DNA of 64,000 nucleotides, from NCBI GenBank assembly GCA_942159475.1, contig OW804100.1, positions 12,150,646-12,214,645 of the forward strand, in the 5' to 3' direction. Position numbers and translations under genes: made by a program. Under the pieces are notes generated by a model. It ran no database searches and was not told the origin of the DNA. It saw only the letters and a list, made by a program, of their open reading frames with translations. The stretch's first letter is position 1, and every line of letters starts with the position of its first letter. The stretch comes from Sthenelais limicola. Lineage: Eukaryota > Annelida > Polychaeta > Phyllodocida > Sigalionidae. This document shows positions 36,601-47,781 of this stretch, one piece after another.

Positions 36601-39600
36601 GGTGCATAATATTGTAAAGAGTCATATTAATTAATTAATTCGGGAATTTAATTGATGTGCAGTTACAACAGATATGGAGCCATTGGGAAGGCAATGATTT
36701 ATAGATTCATTTTAAAACTGCATTCTCAGATGTTACGACAAACAAAATCTTACTGAATGTATTCATTAATTGACGTATGCAGGCCTGAAGTTATCAATAT
36801 GTTGCTCGCTGTTATAATATTATGTTTATACATGAACAAGTGATAATAATAAGTGATCGAACCCGCTGCAGCAAAGGATTTCGGCAGGCCACCGAAATAT
36901 AAGGATATAAATGTGGACTTTTATTAAGCCCTGCAGTAAAATCCTCCGCAATGTTGACCGAATCACTTTCAGATGTGTGGGAAAAGAACGGAACAAATAG
37001 TAGAAAATCCATAGTTAACTGAGAATACAGCTCTAGGAGACTGTAATATCGCAATTAGAATAACTTTACTAACATTTTGCACACCCCACCCCCCACCCCA
37101 ATATATACTGTTGATAGACACTGATTATGAGACAATATTACAAAGGTAGCTTTACCAAGGACAAATGCAGCACTACTGGAGGAAAATGTACACATTCCCG
37201 TAACTCCTCTTGACACAACATAAAGGCAATACCAAGGTGAGAGAGCAGAAGCCAGCACTGCAGGAATAGAGATGGTCACAAACAGACATGTGCAGACCTT
37301 CCTTCCAAACCTATAAAACAGTAAAATATTAAGATAAGATAAGATAAGATAAGATGTTTTTTATTTGTCAAATAGAAACTACAGAGCTTCAGTAAATATA
37401 GAAGGTGACAAATAGGTCCACATGCCTATGATACAACATTGGTACCATCTCTTCCGGCCGTTACCGAAAAGATAGATGAACCCGTTATGATATTTTTATA
37501 TTTATGATATTTTTTAATAATTAATTTAATTTGATTCCGATATATAAGCATTACACAGTATGTGTGTTGTTCTCAACTTGGTCTGATAACAAATAGATAT
37601 GGTGTATGGACAGGACCCCGCCAATGAAAAACCCTGCCGTCAGAACCCCGCCAGGTACTTAAATGCATGAATGGTCAGGTCGTCTAGAAATGTACAATCG
37701 GTTACTTCAATGAGAGTTTATCCCAATGTGCGTGTGTTGGTTATGCCGGGCACACAGTTCTTGAATGTGTGGGCCCGGAACAGTTCTAGATTACTCCCCG
37801 ATCTAATGTCTAATGTCTATCTAATGTTTCAGGGTGTGATGAGAACAGCACTCTGTGTAATTCATATCCTGAATTAAATACTTTTCTCACATCACAATAA
37901 TTCATTACTAAAATATATTCAGTTATGTCTATTAGGCATGTACTATTACTTTTATTGTCATAATTTAAAGAATAATGTTTCAATCAGTAATTGGTTATTT
38001 TCAAATATTTGGGGTATATTAGACCTAGGTTTAGTTTCTCCTTTGGGGTACTTTGAACCTGGTGGGGGTACATTTGACCTAGGTCTAATTTACCCCCGGG
38101 GATACATTGAAACTGGAGGGGATCCAACCCAGGTCTAAAGTACCCCCGGGGGTACATTGGACCTAGGTCAAATTTCCCCCCGGTGCATTAGACCTAGGTT
38201 AGTTATACCGGGGTGTACATCTGATTGGGGGTACATTAGAACTGCTACACCGGACCGGTAGCACCAAATGGCGGTGTTCCATAGTTTTAATTTAATGCGT
38301 GACCCAGATTCTCGTGCGGCAAATGTATGATGGCTGCCGAGGTGAGTGCAGCTAGCCAATCAACCGCGGAAACCTCGTTCAGCTTTATGGCCGTGCGAGG
38401 CCTTCTGCCTATGGATCTATATCCAATTGATGACGGTCACGCTCCGAACATTGTATATCTAAAAGAATGTTAAACCTCCCTAGTACAAGGGATATTACCG
38501 TCTCTATATTCTAACAGGTAAACATGCCACTTGTTGATTATATATTCTGTAATAAAAGGTCTACGTATGAAACATCAAATCGAACGATAAATGACTGTAT
38601 AATTTGTTTATTTCCATTCAAGGATTTTGACTACAGGTACCATCTGAAGTAGTATTATACAGAGGAATTTTCCAACGTGACAATGAACAAAGAAATCGTC
38701 AGAAATCAGCAAGTCACCCTTAATGAACAATGAACAATGACACTATACATTTTACTATAGTGGGCCATAAGATCGCCACTTTCATGCTAAAACTTGATTT
38801 CCAACATTAAGACAATGATGTATTTTGAATCAGTTCTTTTATTTTCCTAGGGCCTTCAGGAAGATCATTTCTGTGAAGAATGTGTCCAATTCGTAATTAT
38901 ATTCTATGTATATGTAATTATGAATAAAAGTTTTATATATATATATAGAAATAAAGATGTCTAATGTCCGAAATACATCTTATGATTAGGTGTAGCCTAA
39001 ATAATTCTAAAAGAAACGGGTGGTTTCAGGCTCAAGAAAATGTGGGCCTCTCCTCTCTCGCTTTAGCATGAGTCGTCACTTTCTCTCGAAGTTTGGCTAA
39101 ACGTTGAACCTCCTCAGTAGATATATCGAACTTTGCCTCAATCATGACATAACTAAATTGACAGTAAATATATCAGAGTAAATTGCAAATCATATTATAG
39201 ACTACCAGTGATAAGTATTGACTATTACTTGTAGAGGCTTCTATGAATCCACTATGTTATATTACAGCATTGTCGCACATGACACTCTCCCACCGCATTT
39301 CGCTCAACTATACTCATTGGTGTGTGGCTTTGTTTTCACACCTTTCAAAGCTAACACAGAATACAATATAAGAGGTTATAAATACTGTATTCATAACGCG
39401 CCGCAATTTCAAGTAAAGTAAGGTAAGTCTCATTTAGAAAACACAATAATGACATGAGAGGTACATTTACCAACTTTTTAAAATTGCCCTTCTGACAGCA
39501 ATTGTACATTTCTAGGCGACCTGACCCTCAGTGTATAGAATTTAACCCTAGTTATAAAACGTATGGCAAGCAGCAATTACTTCTCCTGTTCACTGTGACC

Positions 39601-42600
39601 TTAACTCGAAACAAGCCTGTGTCTATTATATAGACACTTACTTAAATCAAGAGGCCTGTGTCTATAAACTTCAATATTAATTTCCAAACTGCAGTCACGT
39701 ACACCGGAACATGGAGAGGTTTTCAGTTTCAAACATCCAATGCAGTAGCAGCTTGAACTGCTCTACTCAGAACTACCCATGTTTCATTTAGGCCTTCGTT
39801 TACCTTAAAACCATGCATCATGAAATAAAGTATCCTGCCATATATATATGTATCTACGCATAGTCTATACATCGACCCATAGGGTCTATTACAGTCTCTT
39901 TTGAAGCCGCCTTGAAATTGCGGGAGGTTTATGGATTAGCTGTGGCCTTCCAGCACTGCCACTGCTTCCTATTGGCTAACTATTTTTTGTCAACGAAATA
40001 AAATTACAAGGGCTGCATATGTATCAGTTAAAGGGCCCTGTCATCACCGCCAAGCCTTGTTCTGGTGCTGACGGGTGTTGACGGGTGTTGACGGGTGTTG
40101 ACGGGTGCTGACGGGTACTGACGGGAGCTGACGGGTGGAGGGCACTCACTAGTAGGCGGGTGCAATATTTTGAATGACAGATTGACCAATAGGTCCAATA
40201 GTCCACTTTTTTCGTCCCAGGCTGTGATAGACCTACCTAGCCCCCTGTAGGTCTGTATAGATGCATAGACTAAAAATACATTATACATTGCCTATACTGA
40301 GAGTCGTGGCACCGCTAACAAGGTGTATCTGCCCATTTTTAAAAGGGGAGTCCACAATGTTATGAGAGTCTACTTGTTCGTCCAAGAGACTTATACCTAG
40401 TTAATTAATTTTTAATTTTAAATATTAATTGATTATCTTTAATTCTTTGATTCGTGTTAACAAATAGTATATTCAACGTTAATTTACAATTAAATAATGT
40501 AAACAATTGTAATAATAAAGTATACTCAATGTTCAATACAGAATAAAATGTTGCTTAACCTGTCGGAGAGGGGTCCACTCATGAGTGCACCAAGGAATAG
40601 TCCAAGGAGGAAGATGATACCTGCGAATTCGGCCTTCCAGCTGTCCTCACACACCAGATTCCACTAATAAGGAATAAAGGAGCAAATTAGATACGACCAT
40701 TTAAGTCTGTGTCGGGTCAAGGGATAGGAAAATTACAATCGGCAGCTCTGTACATCTGAGGAAACAGTTGGGGTTGAAACCCTCCCACTAGTTGGGAGTT
40801 TAGACCCACTGATGCGACCCTTTGTCAGGCAATAAACGTAACAACAACATTGGTAAAATTAAGTCCAACAATTATGAACACGCACAAATTTATATATAAT
40901 TAAGGGGGTTAAAAAGGGGACTTGCCCAATTATTGAGGTAAATAGTAGATACAATTGTATACATGGGTTGAAAGCTCTTAGCGAGAGAGGGAAACTGTAA
41001 TACATCTAGACACATTCATTTCTATGAATAATAACAAAATATATTTGGGAAAACGTGATATAATGGCAAAATAGCACAATTTAAGAAAAAGTCTAACCAC
41101 GTATATATATATGTGAGTATTTTTGGTATTGCGTTGAAAAGATTTGCTCAATTATGTTAAACCGTTTTTTAAACACCATTCCCCCCCACCCCCCGTAAAA
41201 TTGGGTTATTTCGGATGATTGGTGTATAATTATAGGCGAATTGTCCATGTTCTGACGCGCGGATCCATCAGTGTGTATGTATTGTAATATATTGTCACAT
41301 ACTTGAGCGCTAAAAAGAGGTTCACTTGCAGAGAAAAAGAAATATCCCTTCGCTCCACTTTCCAACCAGAAACATCATAATTCTATACATTTCATGGGCG
41401 AGACATTTTAACAAGGAATCTGTACATTTGTCACTTTTCATTAGAATGCTGTTCCGTATTTGGGTACTGTAGTGGAAAGGTATTTCTATAATTAGAATAT
41501 ACTTGAATGTATCTTAAGAGATAACGTTGCGTATATAGAGGTAATTGTTGTACGATCGAACTATAATTATATGCTAGGCAATGACAAACAATGCAGTATG
41601 TAACACCTCTCCCGATCTTTTAAGTAGACTTGAATCTCTCATTCTACACATAACTCTGTGAAAGTATAAACATATATGCTTTTTCACATTACCAACGACC
41701 TTCAACATATATGTTCAATAGTGTGCGTTTCATATACCTTGTACTTGTATGGGTGACAATGTGGGGCAAATACCGGCTCACAACCGGTAGTCCTGTAAGA
41801 ATATAGCTACCTTTCGCTCAGAGATTCCAGTTTTAACCGGTACAAATCTGACACAGTTATGACATAATTGTAATCGTGTATGTATATAAACATGTGCATT
41901 CCAGTACTAGAAATCTATATATTGCTCAATGTTTTTTGGATGGGTTTAATCGCTGTAGGACTATAGTTTTGATTTTCGCGTCCTTGCGATTCTAAAAAAA
42001 ATTGTTGTTCTAGATTTGCAATTGTTTCAAATCGCATGGACGCGAAAATCAACGATTGCAAATCTAGAACAACTATTGTTTTTAGCATACATCTTGTTAT
42101 CCATGGGACACGTTAGAGGTGCACATTAATTTATTTTTAAACTAAATTGTGTTGGAAACAATGACAGAAGTTTTCAGGAAAATTATAGGGCGCGAAATGA
42201 TATTCAATTATATTATGGGTGAAGTCGCCTGAAAATATATAATTCGCCTTCACCAATCCTCTCAAATCTCCGAACTTCAAAACAAAAATATTTCATTATG
42301 GTATTCATAATTCACAGTTCATTATAATAATACAATATTTTGAATCAGCGCAATAAAACTATACTCAGATATACCGTGTATGTACAATTATTTCTGCTTC
42401 ATTTCGCATAATTTACTTGATGTATTTATAAAGATGTCAATTGTACAACCTCTGATGGCCTTATGAGTACGGCTCCTGGCCCTTATAGACAATCAATTGA
42501 TATTTTCAAACCAGTCTTTAATTAAGGGAAAAGAGAATTTGTTGACAGGAGAAAGAAACAGTAATTATACATTCATTTTGACAAATCTTGGAAGACCTGT

Positions 42601-45600
42601 ACTATAGGCACAGAAGTTTGATCCCTTTCCCTACCACTGTTATATGGATAGCCTTTTTAGAATTATATATATGTTGGTTTTGTTTAGTTCAATGGTGTAT
42701 ATATATATGTCCTATATATTAAATGGTCATCATGACGCTTTACCTGCGTGATGATGGTGGATTTGAAGAGGGAATTGTCATGAACCCAATTAATACACTT
42801 AGTGAGAGATGCATTCTGGGTGTTACTTCTGTTCATTCTATAGTGCAGGTCATCGTCGGTCACGTTGGACCAATCCACGTTAAACATTCTGCAACTGTAA
42901 TTCAACGAACCCACGTTTCATTAATGTAAATATTAATGTTGGCCTTACTCGGAAAAGTTAAATCCCATTTAATTACATAATGTATTTCAGCTGCAAGAAT
43001 GAAATGCTTCCTTTAACAATTGCAGTAATTTGCTATATACTTTTTTTTTAATTCTTTATTCAACCAGGTGTTATAAACAGGATTAGGCATATGCCTGCCC
43101 TTTCATCTTTATTTATTATTGGAATAAGAAAGTTATTATATTTGAAGAGTGTCAAGTGAATGACAGGCATGTAATGGGTGAGGCCTGAGGGGATTTAATA
43201 TCACAGTTAACATATGTATGTATCATACCTTTCATACTTCTCTTCTTTAGAATCCCAAGGTATGGCGAGGTGCTTCTGTCGTTCAAAGGTAAGGTTTTGC
43301 AACCTGTCAATCTTGCACCAATGATCTTGTCGCAATGTGGTGAATATATCTGAGAAGTTGAGCAGCCCAAACAAGATGGAAGTGTACCCAAGACAGCAGT
43401 AGACGAAAAAGCGATACCTTGAAACACAAAGTTCCGTATGAGGACTTATGGAATTGTCTGTCTCTACATGTATACATGTAATCATCCGTTTCTATATATA
43501 TGAGTAGCAATATGGTCTGACTTTTGACAATTTCACAAATTTATTTCAGGACAAATTATATTTTTGAATATATTCCAGCAATGAATTGATTAGTCCAACT
43601 AGGTTTCACATTAAGTTTATTTTCTTATTCATCATTTGAAAAGACGAATTCAAGCCTATTTCAAGCCTTTTTTGGAACTATAGTGACACGAATTGTTTCC
43701 AAAGATTTTCTTATAAGATCACACGAAATAAGGTTCTACATAAGTAGGTAGTATAATAATAAAGACGTAATATTGGATATGTGTACATGCAATATATAAT
43801 GTCGTCATATTTTGCATAAAATGTTTTACATGATATAAAGAACCAGGCGGTATCTTTTCTGACAACATTCAAGTATCAATATATATCATATTTGTTTTCG
43901 AGTTCAAATAACTATTCAGTCGGGTAATCCTTCTTTCATAAACCAACCAGTCCAGGCTGAAATATATAGCCATTCCCACGCCATTAGGACCTTTATCCGG
44001 GCCAGAATCGTTGAAAAATAATCTTTTTCCGCTTAAATATAAATTCAGATCGTGAACATTTATATCAATTCTTCTTTTTTGGTACCGTGGTTCGACATAT
44101 TATAGCCCGAGCTGTTAAATAAGGCCCATAAACGTTGAACCCTGATATTTTTGTATACGAGTTCTGAAAAAGTATACAAGTATACTATATACATACTATC
44201 AGAGCTTACAATGTGGGGAACAGTTTGGCACAACTGTCACTTCTTAGAAATTATGTTCAATTGTCATGTTGCCATGGCAACTGTTTCTGAAGAATGTTGA
44301 AGTTGTAAAAAGAATAAGGACCTTGCGGCAATCAAATCTCTCCCATTTCATGACAAATTGATGAAAACTAATTTTATCTCAGCAAGTTGTGGTAAACAAA
44401 GCAAAGATTAATGTCGCTAAATTCGCTATTTGTATTGTATTTGCCTCGAAATAAAAGATGCATGTAGAAAAGCATATGAAAATTAATATAATCAACTTTA
44501 ATATTAAATACACAATCTGTTATCAGACGTACTGGAAAGAAGATTCAACTTTATATTACTACTATCACACTACAAATGCATACGTACACATATCCAACCC
44601 CCTACGCCTATAGATGCTTATTCTACGTATGGGTAAAATATGAACATGTTTAAATTCAGCGTTCAGATGGACGCCTATGAGATCGCTGGTTACAGACGCC
44701 AAAGTAATTATCAGTTTGGGCGTCTCCTTCAGCGTCCACCAGCATCCAAGTATTTGGCGATCTGTAGGCGATTCTAACGGCGATAAGGCTTTTGAATCGC
44801 CTCATGGATAGCTGTCACTGGGCCGTAGGTCGAAAAATACAGGGCGAAACGTACAATCTTGGGAAAGAATAAGTTGCTATATATATAGTGAATTCACTCA
44901 GTGTAGTCAGCTGAGCCCTCCTCCAACTTCAATTGTTTGTTAACAATTGTCCATTTTGGGATTAAAGACTTAAACCAATACACATTTGTCATGACCTCTA
45001 ATTATTCACCTGACACTCCCTATCACTGTTCTATATTGGTCGAATTATATAATCTTGAATGTGTCACTCGCTACGCCACGTACTTTGGCAACTTCCACTC
45101 CATGTTTGAAAATGGCAGAGGCTGATTAAAATTTGTGGGCAGGAGAACTACTGGACATGGCTGTCTTTTCATTTTTCGGACAGCTTAGCTGGTGTTATTC
45201 CTTTATACTCTGTCATTCGCTTAATTTTTTATATAAATGTTTTGAATTTAATCCACCTCCTACTTTTTAACTTTCTCCTATTGATAAATCAATCCATATA
45301 CAATTATTTCTTGACAAACCGAATTTTTAATTGAGCAGAATCTCTCTTCTTTAACAATTATAATTATGCTCTTCTACAAAACAATGTGAAAACACACATT
45401 TTTTCCTTGAATGGTGTGATTTTCTAAAAGAAAATATAATATCTTTTTCCAGGTAAAAGGTCCTAAATCGTGTTCCCCTCCTCATTTCATGTTCTGATGT
45501 GCAAATTAGAACATGCTAGAAATAAGTAAAACATGTGCGCCTGTTTATTCACATACAGGGCAATAGGCCCCCTGCTGTTTTAGTAGCAGAATTAAATCGT

Positions 45601-47765
45601 GAGAAGTTGAGTTTATAGAATTAGTTGGAGGAGGAGAAAAAGGAACATATTATGATGTAAGATTTGTTAAATATTTCGTTATTGCTCCATCATTTGGAAA
45701 TTAAATTGTTCGCGGTTTTCATCGTTTATACCATTACGTCTTCAGGTGCAATATTTTTTAAAGATCGGTCTTGCAACACGTTTTGATCGTTTTTTGTTGT
45801 ATTTTTGGGAAGCGGATAGAAAACCTGATAACAAACGGGAAGTTGGGCACAGTGACAGTTGCCATAATAGGTTCTCACTGTACTGGTTTTATTTGCACTG
45901 AGAGTAGTGGCAATTCAGGTTTTGGAAAATCACGTTTGACTTCTGATCGGTCCGTGTCTGAAGGCCGTTCGATTATTCAAGCACGGAGAGACTTAGTTTT
46001 GGTTGCTGTATACATTGTTGACCGCATTTTCCTCAAGGTCGTTCTTTCATAAATGCGGCATGTAAATGAGACAACTATAGTTTATGTTTGAAAAGTATGT
46101 AAATTATCCAGATTCCGTTACCATAAAAGAAAGTTGTAATTAAAGTGTACCCATGACCATTACCATTAAGTATCATGCATGATAGTACTTCCCCTAAATC
46201 AAAGGATCAAAGGTATAATTTTACGCACAGAAAAGGGCACAGACAAGATATATTGCATAACTATTAATATACTGTTTCTTGGCGTTAACAATCACATCGA
46301 AATATCTTATAGCTTGCCATAAATAGTCTTCAAACAAAGTAATCAACTTAGATGATAAGTCCACCACATGTTGATTTCTATCCGAATACACTTTTGGGAC
46401 TAAAAACTTATGCATCATAAAACCATTATGCATCATAAAACCTTATTATCCCGGATCCAATACAATTATTTGTTTCTATGCCTTAACCATAAACTAACAT
46501 GTGAACTGTCTATAAATATCCCCCACTCGGTGCTAGTGGCAGTATTTATCTTCAGGACTTGATGATATGTATCATACATAGATCTGGGTGTCCACATTTT
46601 AGGCGCCTGTGAATAAGGACATGCAGCCCATGACATGCTTCCGAGTGGAACATGTGGCTGGCTCTATATGGGTCAGATTTTCAAAAAAGTACAATTGACA
46701 GCTCTACACATTGAAGAAATTCGGCTAAATTAGGCTGAAAAATGATGAATATCGGGTATATCTGAGTATTGGATCACATTGATTTGAAGTATTAGTTCTG
46801 TTAATTCAAACTGCATTTTGAACCTGATTTTTGTCTTAAATGTGGGTTATTTGAGAGGATTTGTGAAGGCGAATTGTACATTTTATGAAAATCTGACCCA
46901 TATATAGATTCCCCAACAACGGTCTCAGGTGAGAATGGCGGGCAATACGTGCAAGCGTCCCTAGCAACAGACATAACAACCGCAGACAGGTGGCAGCACT
47001 GCAGCCTCCAAGACTAGACTTTGCTTTATATATTAATGACTTTAATTAGAACTATTTAAAATCAAATCATGCCGCGCCAGGCGGAGGTTTTTAGACACTT
47101 ATATATATATATATACAGGTAGACACCTATATTTGTATTAGGTATACCATCTATACCTGTATTTCATTAATGATTCGAAAAAAACCAAAATAATGATAAC
47201 TTCGATATTGTAATTTGTTAAAATAACATTCAGGGAATAAATAAAGTCCAAGAGTTGAAGTCCAGTTAAGTTTCTTGTATTCAATCACAGGTACATATAC
47301 AGGTAAGATATATTTATTGCTGAATAAAGTCATTTAAAAATATCCTTTTTACAAATTAGTATTATCTTTTCAACCTATTATGAGCAGTTCTCACAAAATG
47401 GGTACAAGGGCCTCTTTTTGTCATAGAAGGAGACCTTTTAACAGTACATGATTATGAATATGTGCAGCTCATATATAGGGCTTTCAGAGTTTTGTCATTT
47501 GATAGTATCATTGAATGCCCCAGGTTATGATAAAAATACCACTTGTCTAACTCATATCCTGAATAAAATACTTTTCAAATCGAATAATAAGTAACTACAT
47601 TCACATTAACAATACAACCACATCATAATATATGCTTCACATATAGTATCTTTCATGAACACTAAATATATGCTAAATATTCTAATTTGATAAGAAATTG
47701 AAATAAGCCTACGTGTTTTACCTGGATATCTGCCCTATGTGTTGGAAGACATCCTCATAAGCCAT
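24525..47765 (-). CDS. SLC22-family organic cation/anion/carnitine transporter (complete CDS)
   Basis: Eleven coding exons on the minus strand: 47722-47765, 43229-43417, 42744-42888, 40560-40663, 37156-37310, 36317-36485, 33753-33886, 27484-27562, 25666-25886, 24895-25070 and 24525-24674. All junctions are GT-AG and keep frame, giving 521 residues, a usual length for the family. Diagnostic features: N-terminal MAYEDVFQHIGQ; a Cys-containing extracellular loop after helix 1 with four N-glycosylation sequons (Asn56, 86, 97, 103); FKSTIITQWNLVCE before helix 2; MFS motif A GPLSDRFGRK (156-165); PESPRW in helix 6 (272-277); GRR between helices 8 and 9; and C-terminal LPETKGHPLPDTLED. The family carries out facilitated or exchange transport of small organic ions across the plasma membrane. 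The substrate cannot be told from sequence. The first coding exon opens with a non-coding stretch behind a splice acceptor, so a separate 5' exon exists upstream. See the alternative C-terminal exon at 24,343. Confidence 0.93.
24895..25070 (-). CDS. Transporter exon 10 (helices 10-11)
   Basis: Codes VYSTEIFPTSLRQQTLGSA, equivalent to the family VYTAELYPTVVR segment, and helix 11. Acceptor GAATAG, donor GTGAGT. Confidence 0.93.
25666..25886 (-). CDS. Transporter exon 9 (helices 7-9)
   Basis: Codes IFINLIYYGIGLNIGNYLGD, aligned with the family helix 7, then helix 8 and the internal GRR motif. Acceptor TTTTTAG, donor GTGTGC in phase 1. Confidence 0.92.
25887..27483. other. Transporter intron 8
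   Basis: 1.6 kb, AT-rich. I see no exon or named repeat. 27,165-27,395 has several small inverted motifs around GTCGCCGAC/GTCGGC but no clear element ends. Confidence 0.6.
27484..27562 (-). CDS. Transporter exon 8 (loop to start of helix 7)
   Basis: 79 bases encoding GQSNLHPKYILKHKLL and then RRYYFIGLINW. Acceptor TTTTTACAG, donor GTAAGT, phases 1 and 2, exactly as needed to join exons 7 and 9. It is too short and too isolated to stand out as an open frame. It lies 30 bases from one arm of the foldback element. Confidence 0.88.
27593..31200. mobile_element. 3.6-kb foldback element (long inverted repeat) in transporter intron 7
   Basis: Left arm 27,593 to about 28,395 and right arm about 30,300-31,200 are inverted copies starting TAGCTGGGAGGAAGTT. 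Each arm is built of about five diverged units of roughly 100-180 bases. Each unit carries TCAAGGTCATTTTCAAGG, then CAATATGGCNGCC, and a TATCTCAGCTCC stretch. The 1.9-kb centre has no recognisable transposase. The same 60-80-codon open frame appears in both arms (27,4xx-27,7xx minus; 31,015-31,209 plus), so it is repeat sequence, not a gene. Confidence 0.85.
31262..31595. repeat. Polypyrimidine tract, about 335 bases
   Basis: Almost uninterrupted C/T on the plus strand (CCCTCTCTCCC-type), in transporter intron 7. It can form triplex DNA. The open frames across it are compositional artefacts. Confidence 0.9.
31596..32992. other. Intron 7 stretch with a plus-strand TATA-like site and an 81-codon frame
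   Basis: CTATAAATAG at 31,670-31,679 (plus) precedes an 81-codon frame at 31,765-32,010 (starts MVDGPVQTRKTDGE). No homology is recognised and no other gene signals exist. Probably chance or an element remnant. Confidence 0.3.
32993..33238. mobile_element. MITE family A copy
   Basis: About 245 bases with inverted termini CATATGGGTCAGAGTTTC and GAAAATCAGACCCATATATG. Related to copies at 13,672, 42,214 (inverted) and 46,665. Confidence 0.85.
33319..33733. mobile_element. MITE family B copy, interrupted by another MITE
   Basis: Starts TTTTAAACTTGCATTCTTAG and ends CTGAGAGTGCAGCTTTA, with internal AAGTCGAATCGGCCGAGA and CCAAAATATAAA motifs shared with 60,991 and 36,712. A 103-base element is inserted inside it. 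Confidence 0.8.
33524..33626. mobile_element. 103-bp MITE nested in a family B element
   Basis: Perfect 17-base terminal inverted repeat AAGGCCCATTCACATTA. The flanking halves of the family B element resume on either side. Confidence 0.88.
33753..33886 (-). CDS. Transporter exon 7 (PESPRW and cytoplasmic loop)
   Basis: Codes WIIPESPRWLWSMNREKEA and a basic/acidic cytoplasmic loop. Acceptor TTAACAG, donor GTAAGG in phase 1. A MITE sits only 20 bases beyond the donor. Confidence 0.93.
34247..36140. mobile_element. 1.9-kb TIR element with iterated CATTCGTAATCTATC motif (transporter intron 6)
   Basis: Ends are 29-base perfect inverted repeats starting TATGGTCGATTCCAGTGAAA, flanked by TA-rich sequence. 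Inside, the motif CATTCGTAATCTATC or close variants occurs at 34,424-34,441 (inverted), 34,785-34,800, 35,150-35,203 (three), 35,354-35,406 (three, forming a 26-base perfect palindrome), 35,730-35,750 and 35,936-35,955. No transposase frame is present. Confidence 0.85.
36317..36485 (-). CDS. Transporter exon 6 (helices 4-6)
   Basis: Starts ATEIIGPKYRM, the equivalent of the conserved VTEW-x-G-x-KYR segment, followed by helices 5 and 6 to GFLLI. Acceptor CTGCAG, donor GTAAGT. Confidence 0.92.
36712..37034. mobile_element. MITE family B copy
   Basis: About 323 bases, from TTTAAAACTGCATTCTCAG to GTTAACTGAGAATACAG, with the shared internal CACCGAAATATAA and GGAACAAATAGTAGAAAATC motifs. Lies in transporter intron 5. 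Confidence 0.75.
37156..37310 (-). CDS. Transporter exon 5 (end of motif A, helices 3-4)
   Basis: Starts FGRKVC, completing motif A, then two hydrophobic segments ending SSSSAAFVL. Donor GTAAAG; the split Ala codon continues into exon 6. Confidence 0.92.
37331..37355. repeat. (AAGAT)5 tract, possible SINE/LINE tail
   Basis: Five AAGAT units followed by a GTTTTTTATTTGTCAAATAG stretch. The reverse complement resembles the end at 25,330-25,370 (GACAAATAAAAGATTATTCAATTCAATTC), suggesting tails of one retroposon family. Confidence 0.5.
38012..38245. repeat. Palindromic minisatellite (GACCTAGGTC / TACCCCCGGGGGTA)
   Basis: About six diverged units of roughly 35-45 bases, alternating the palindromes GACCTAGGTC and ACCCCCGGGGGT around ACATT/AATTT spacers. 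In transporter intron 4. Confidence 0.8.
40064..40137. repeat. 10-bp tandem repeat ACGGGTGTTG
   Basis: Seven copies with point changes (GTGTTG, GTGCTG, GTACTG, GAGCTG). In transporter intron 4. Confidence 0.95.
40560..40663 (-). CDS. Transporter exon 4 (helix 2)
   Basis: Codes WNLVCEDSWK, then a hydrophobic helix and GPLSD, the start of MFS motif A. The final Arg codon is split AG|G with exon 5. Confidence 0.93.
41971..42095. repeat. Interlocked inverted repeats
   Basis: GATTTTCGCGTCCTTGCGAT at 41,971-41,990 pairs with 42,031-42,050. A second pair, TTGTTCTAGATTTGCAAT (about 42,005-42,022) with about 42,053-42,075, overlaps it. The two hairpins interlock rather than nest. Confidence 0.8.
42214..42455. 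mobile_element. MITE family A copy, inverted and diverged
   Basis: Contains AATTCGCCTTCACCAATCCT, the reverse complement of the internal motif of the copies at 32,993 and 46,665. Ends decayed. Confidence 0.6.
42744..42888 (-). CDS. Transporter exon 3 (extracellular loop)
   Basis: Codes residues 78-126 with three sequons (NVT, NRS, NAS), Cys109, and the family signature stretch SLFKSTIITQ. Acceptor GTTGCAG, donor GTAAAG. Confidence 0.92.
43229..43417 (-). CDS. Transporter exon 2 (helix 1 and start of extracellular loop)
   Basis: Codes residues 15-77: RYRFFVYCCLGYTSILFGLL (helix 1), then the loop with Cys48 and sequon NLT at 56. Acceptor TTTCAAG, donor GTATGA, phases 2 and 2. Confidence 0.9.
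43418..46664. other. Transporter intron 1, first part
   Basis: AT-rich. The 93-codon frame at 45,771-46,052 (plus) matches nothing I recognise and has no splice partner. No other feature seen. Confidence 0.6.
46665..46905. mobile_element. MITE family A copy (best preserved)
   Basis: 241 bases with inverted ends TATATGGGTCAGATTTTC and GAAAATCTGACCCATATA, internal GCTAAATTAGGCTGAAAAAT and GTGAAGGCGAATTGTACA shared with the copy at 32,993. No coding capacity. Confidence 0.9.
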
Positions 47766-47781
47766 GCCTACTCGTACGCGC
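47722..47781 (-). CDS. Transporter exon 1 (start codon; 47766-47781 non-coding)
   Basis: Acceptor CTTGTTTCAG, 16 non-coding bases, then ATG at 47765-47763 and 14 codons (MAYEDVFQHIGQIS), donor GTAAAA in phase 2. The N-terminus matches the family pattern Met-x-Tyr/Phe-Asp/Glu-Asp/Glu, which supports this start. Confidence 0.85.

Noticed and set aside
40690..41275. Fifth full family A MITE
   Set aside because: Only the two ends look similar, separated by several hundred unrelated bases; too decayed to annotate with confidence.
45771..46052. 93-codon plus-strand frame in transporter intron 1
   Set aside because: No recognisable domain, no upstream promoter signal and no splice partner; length is within chance expectation.
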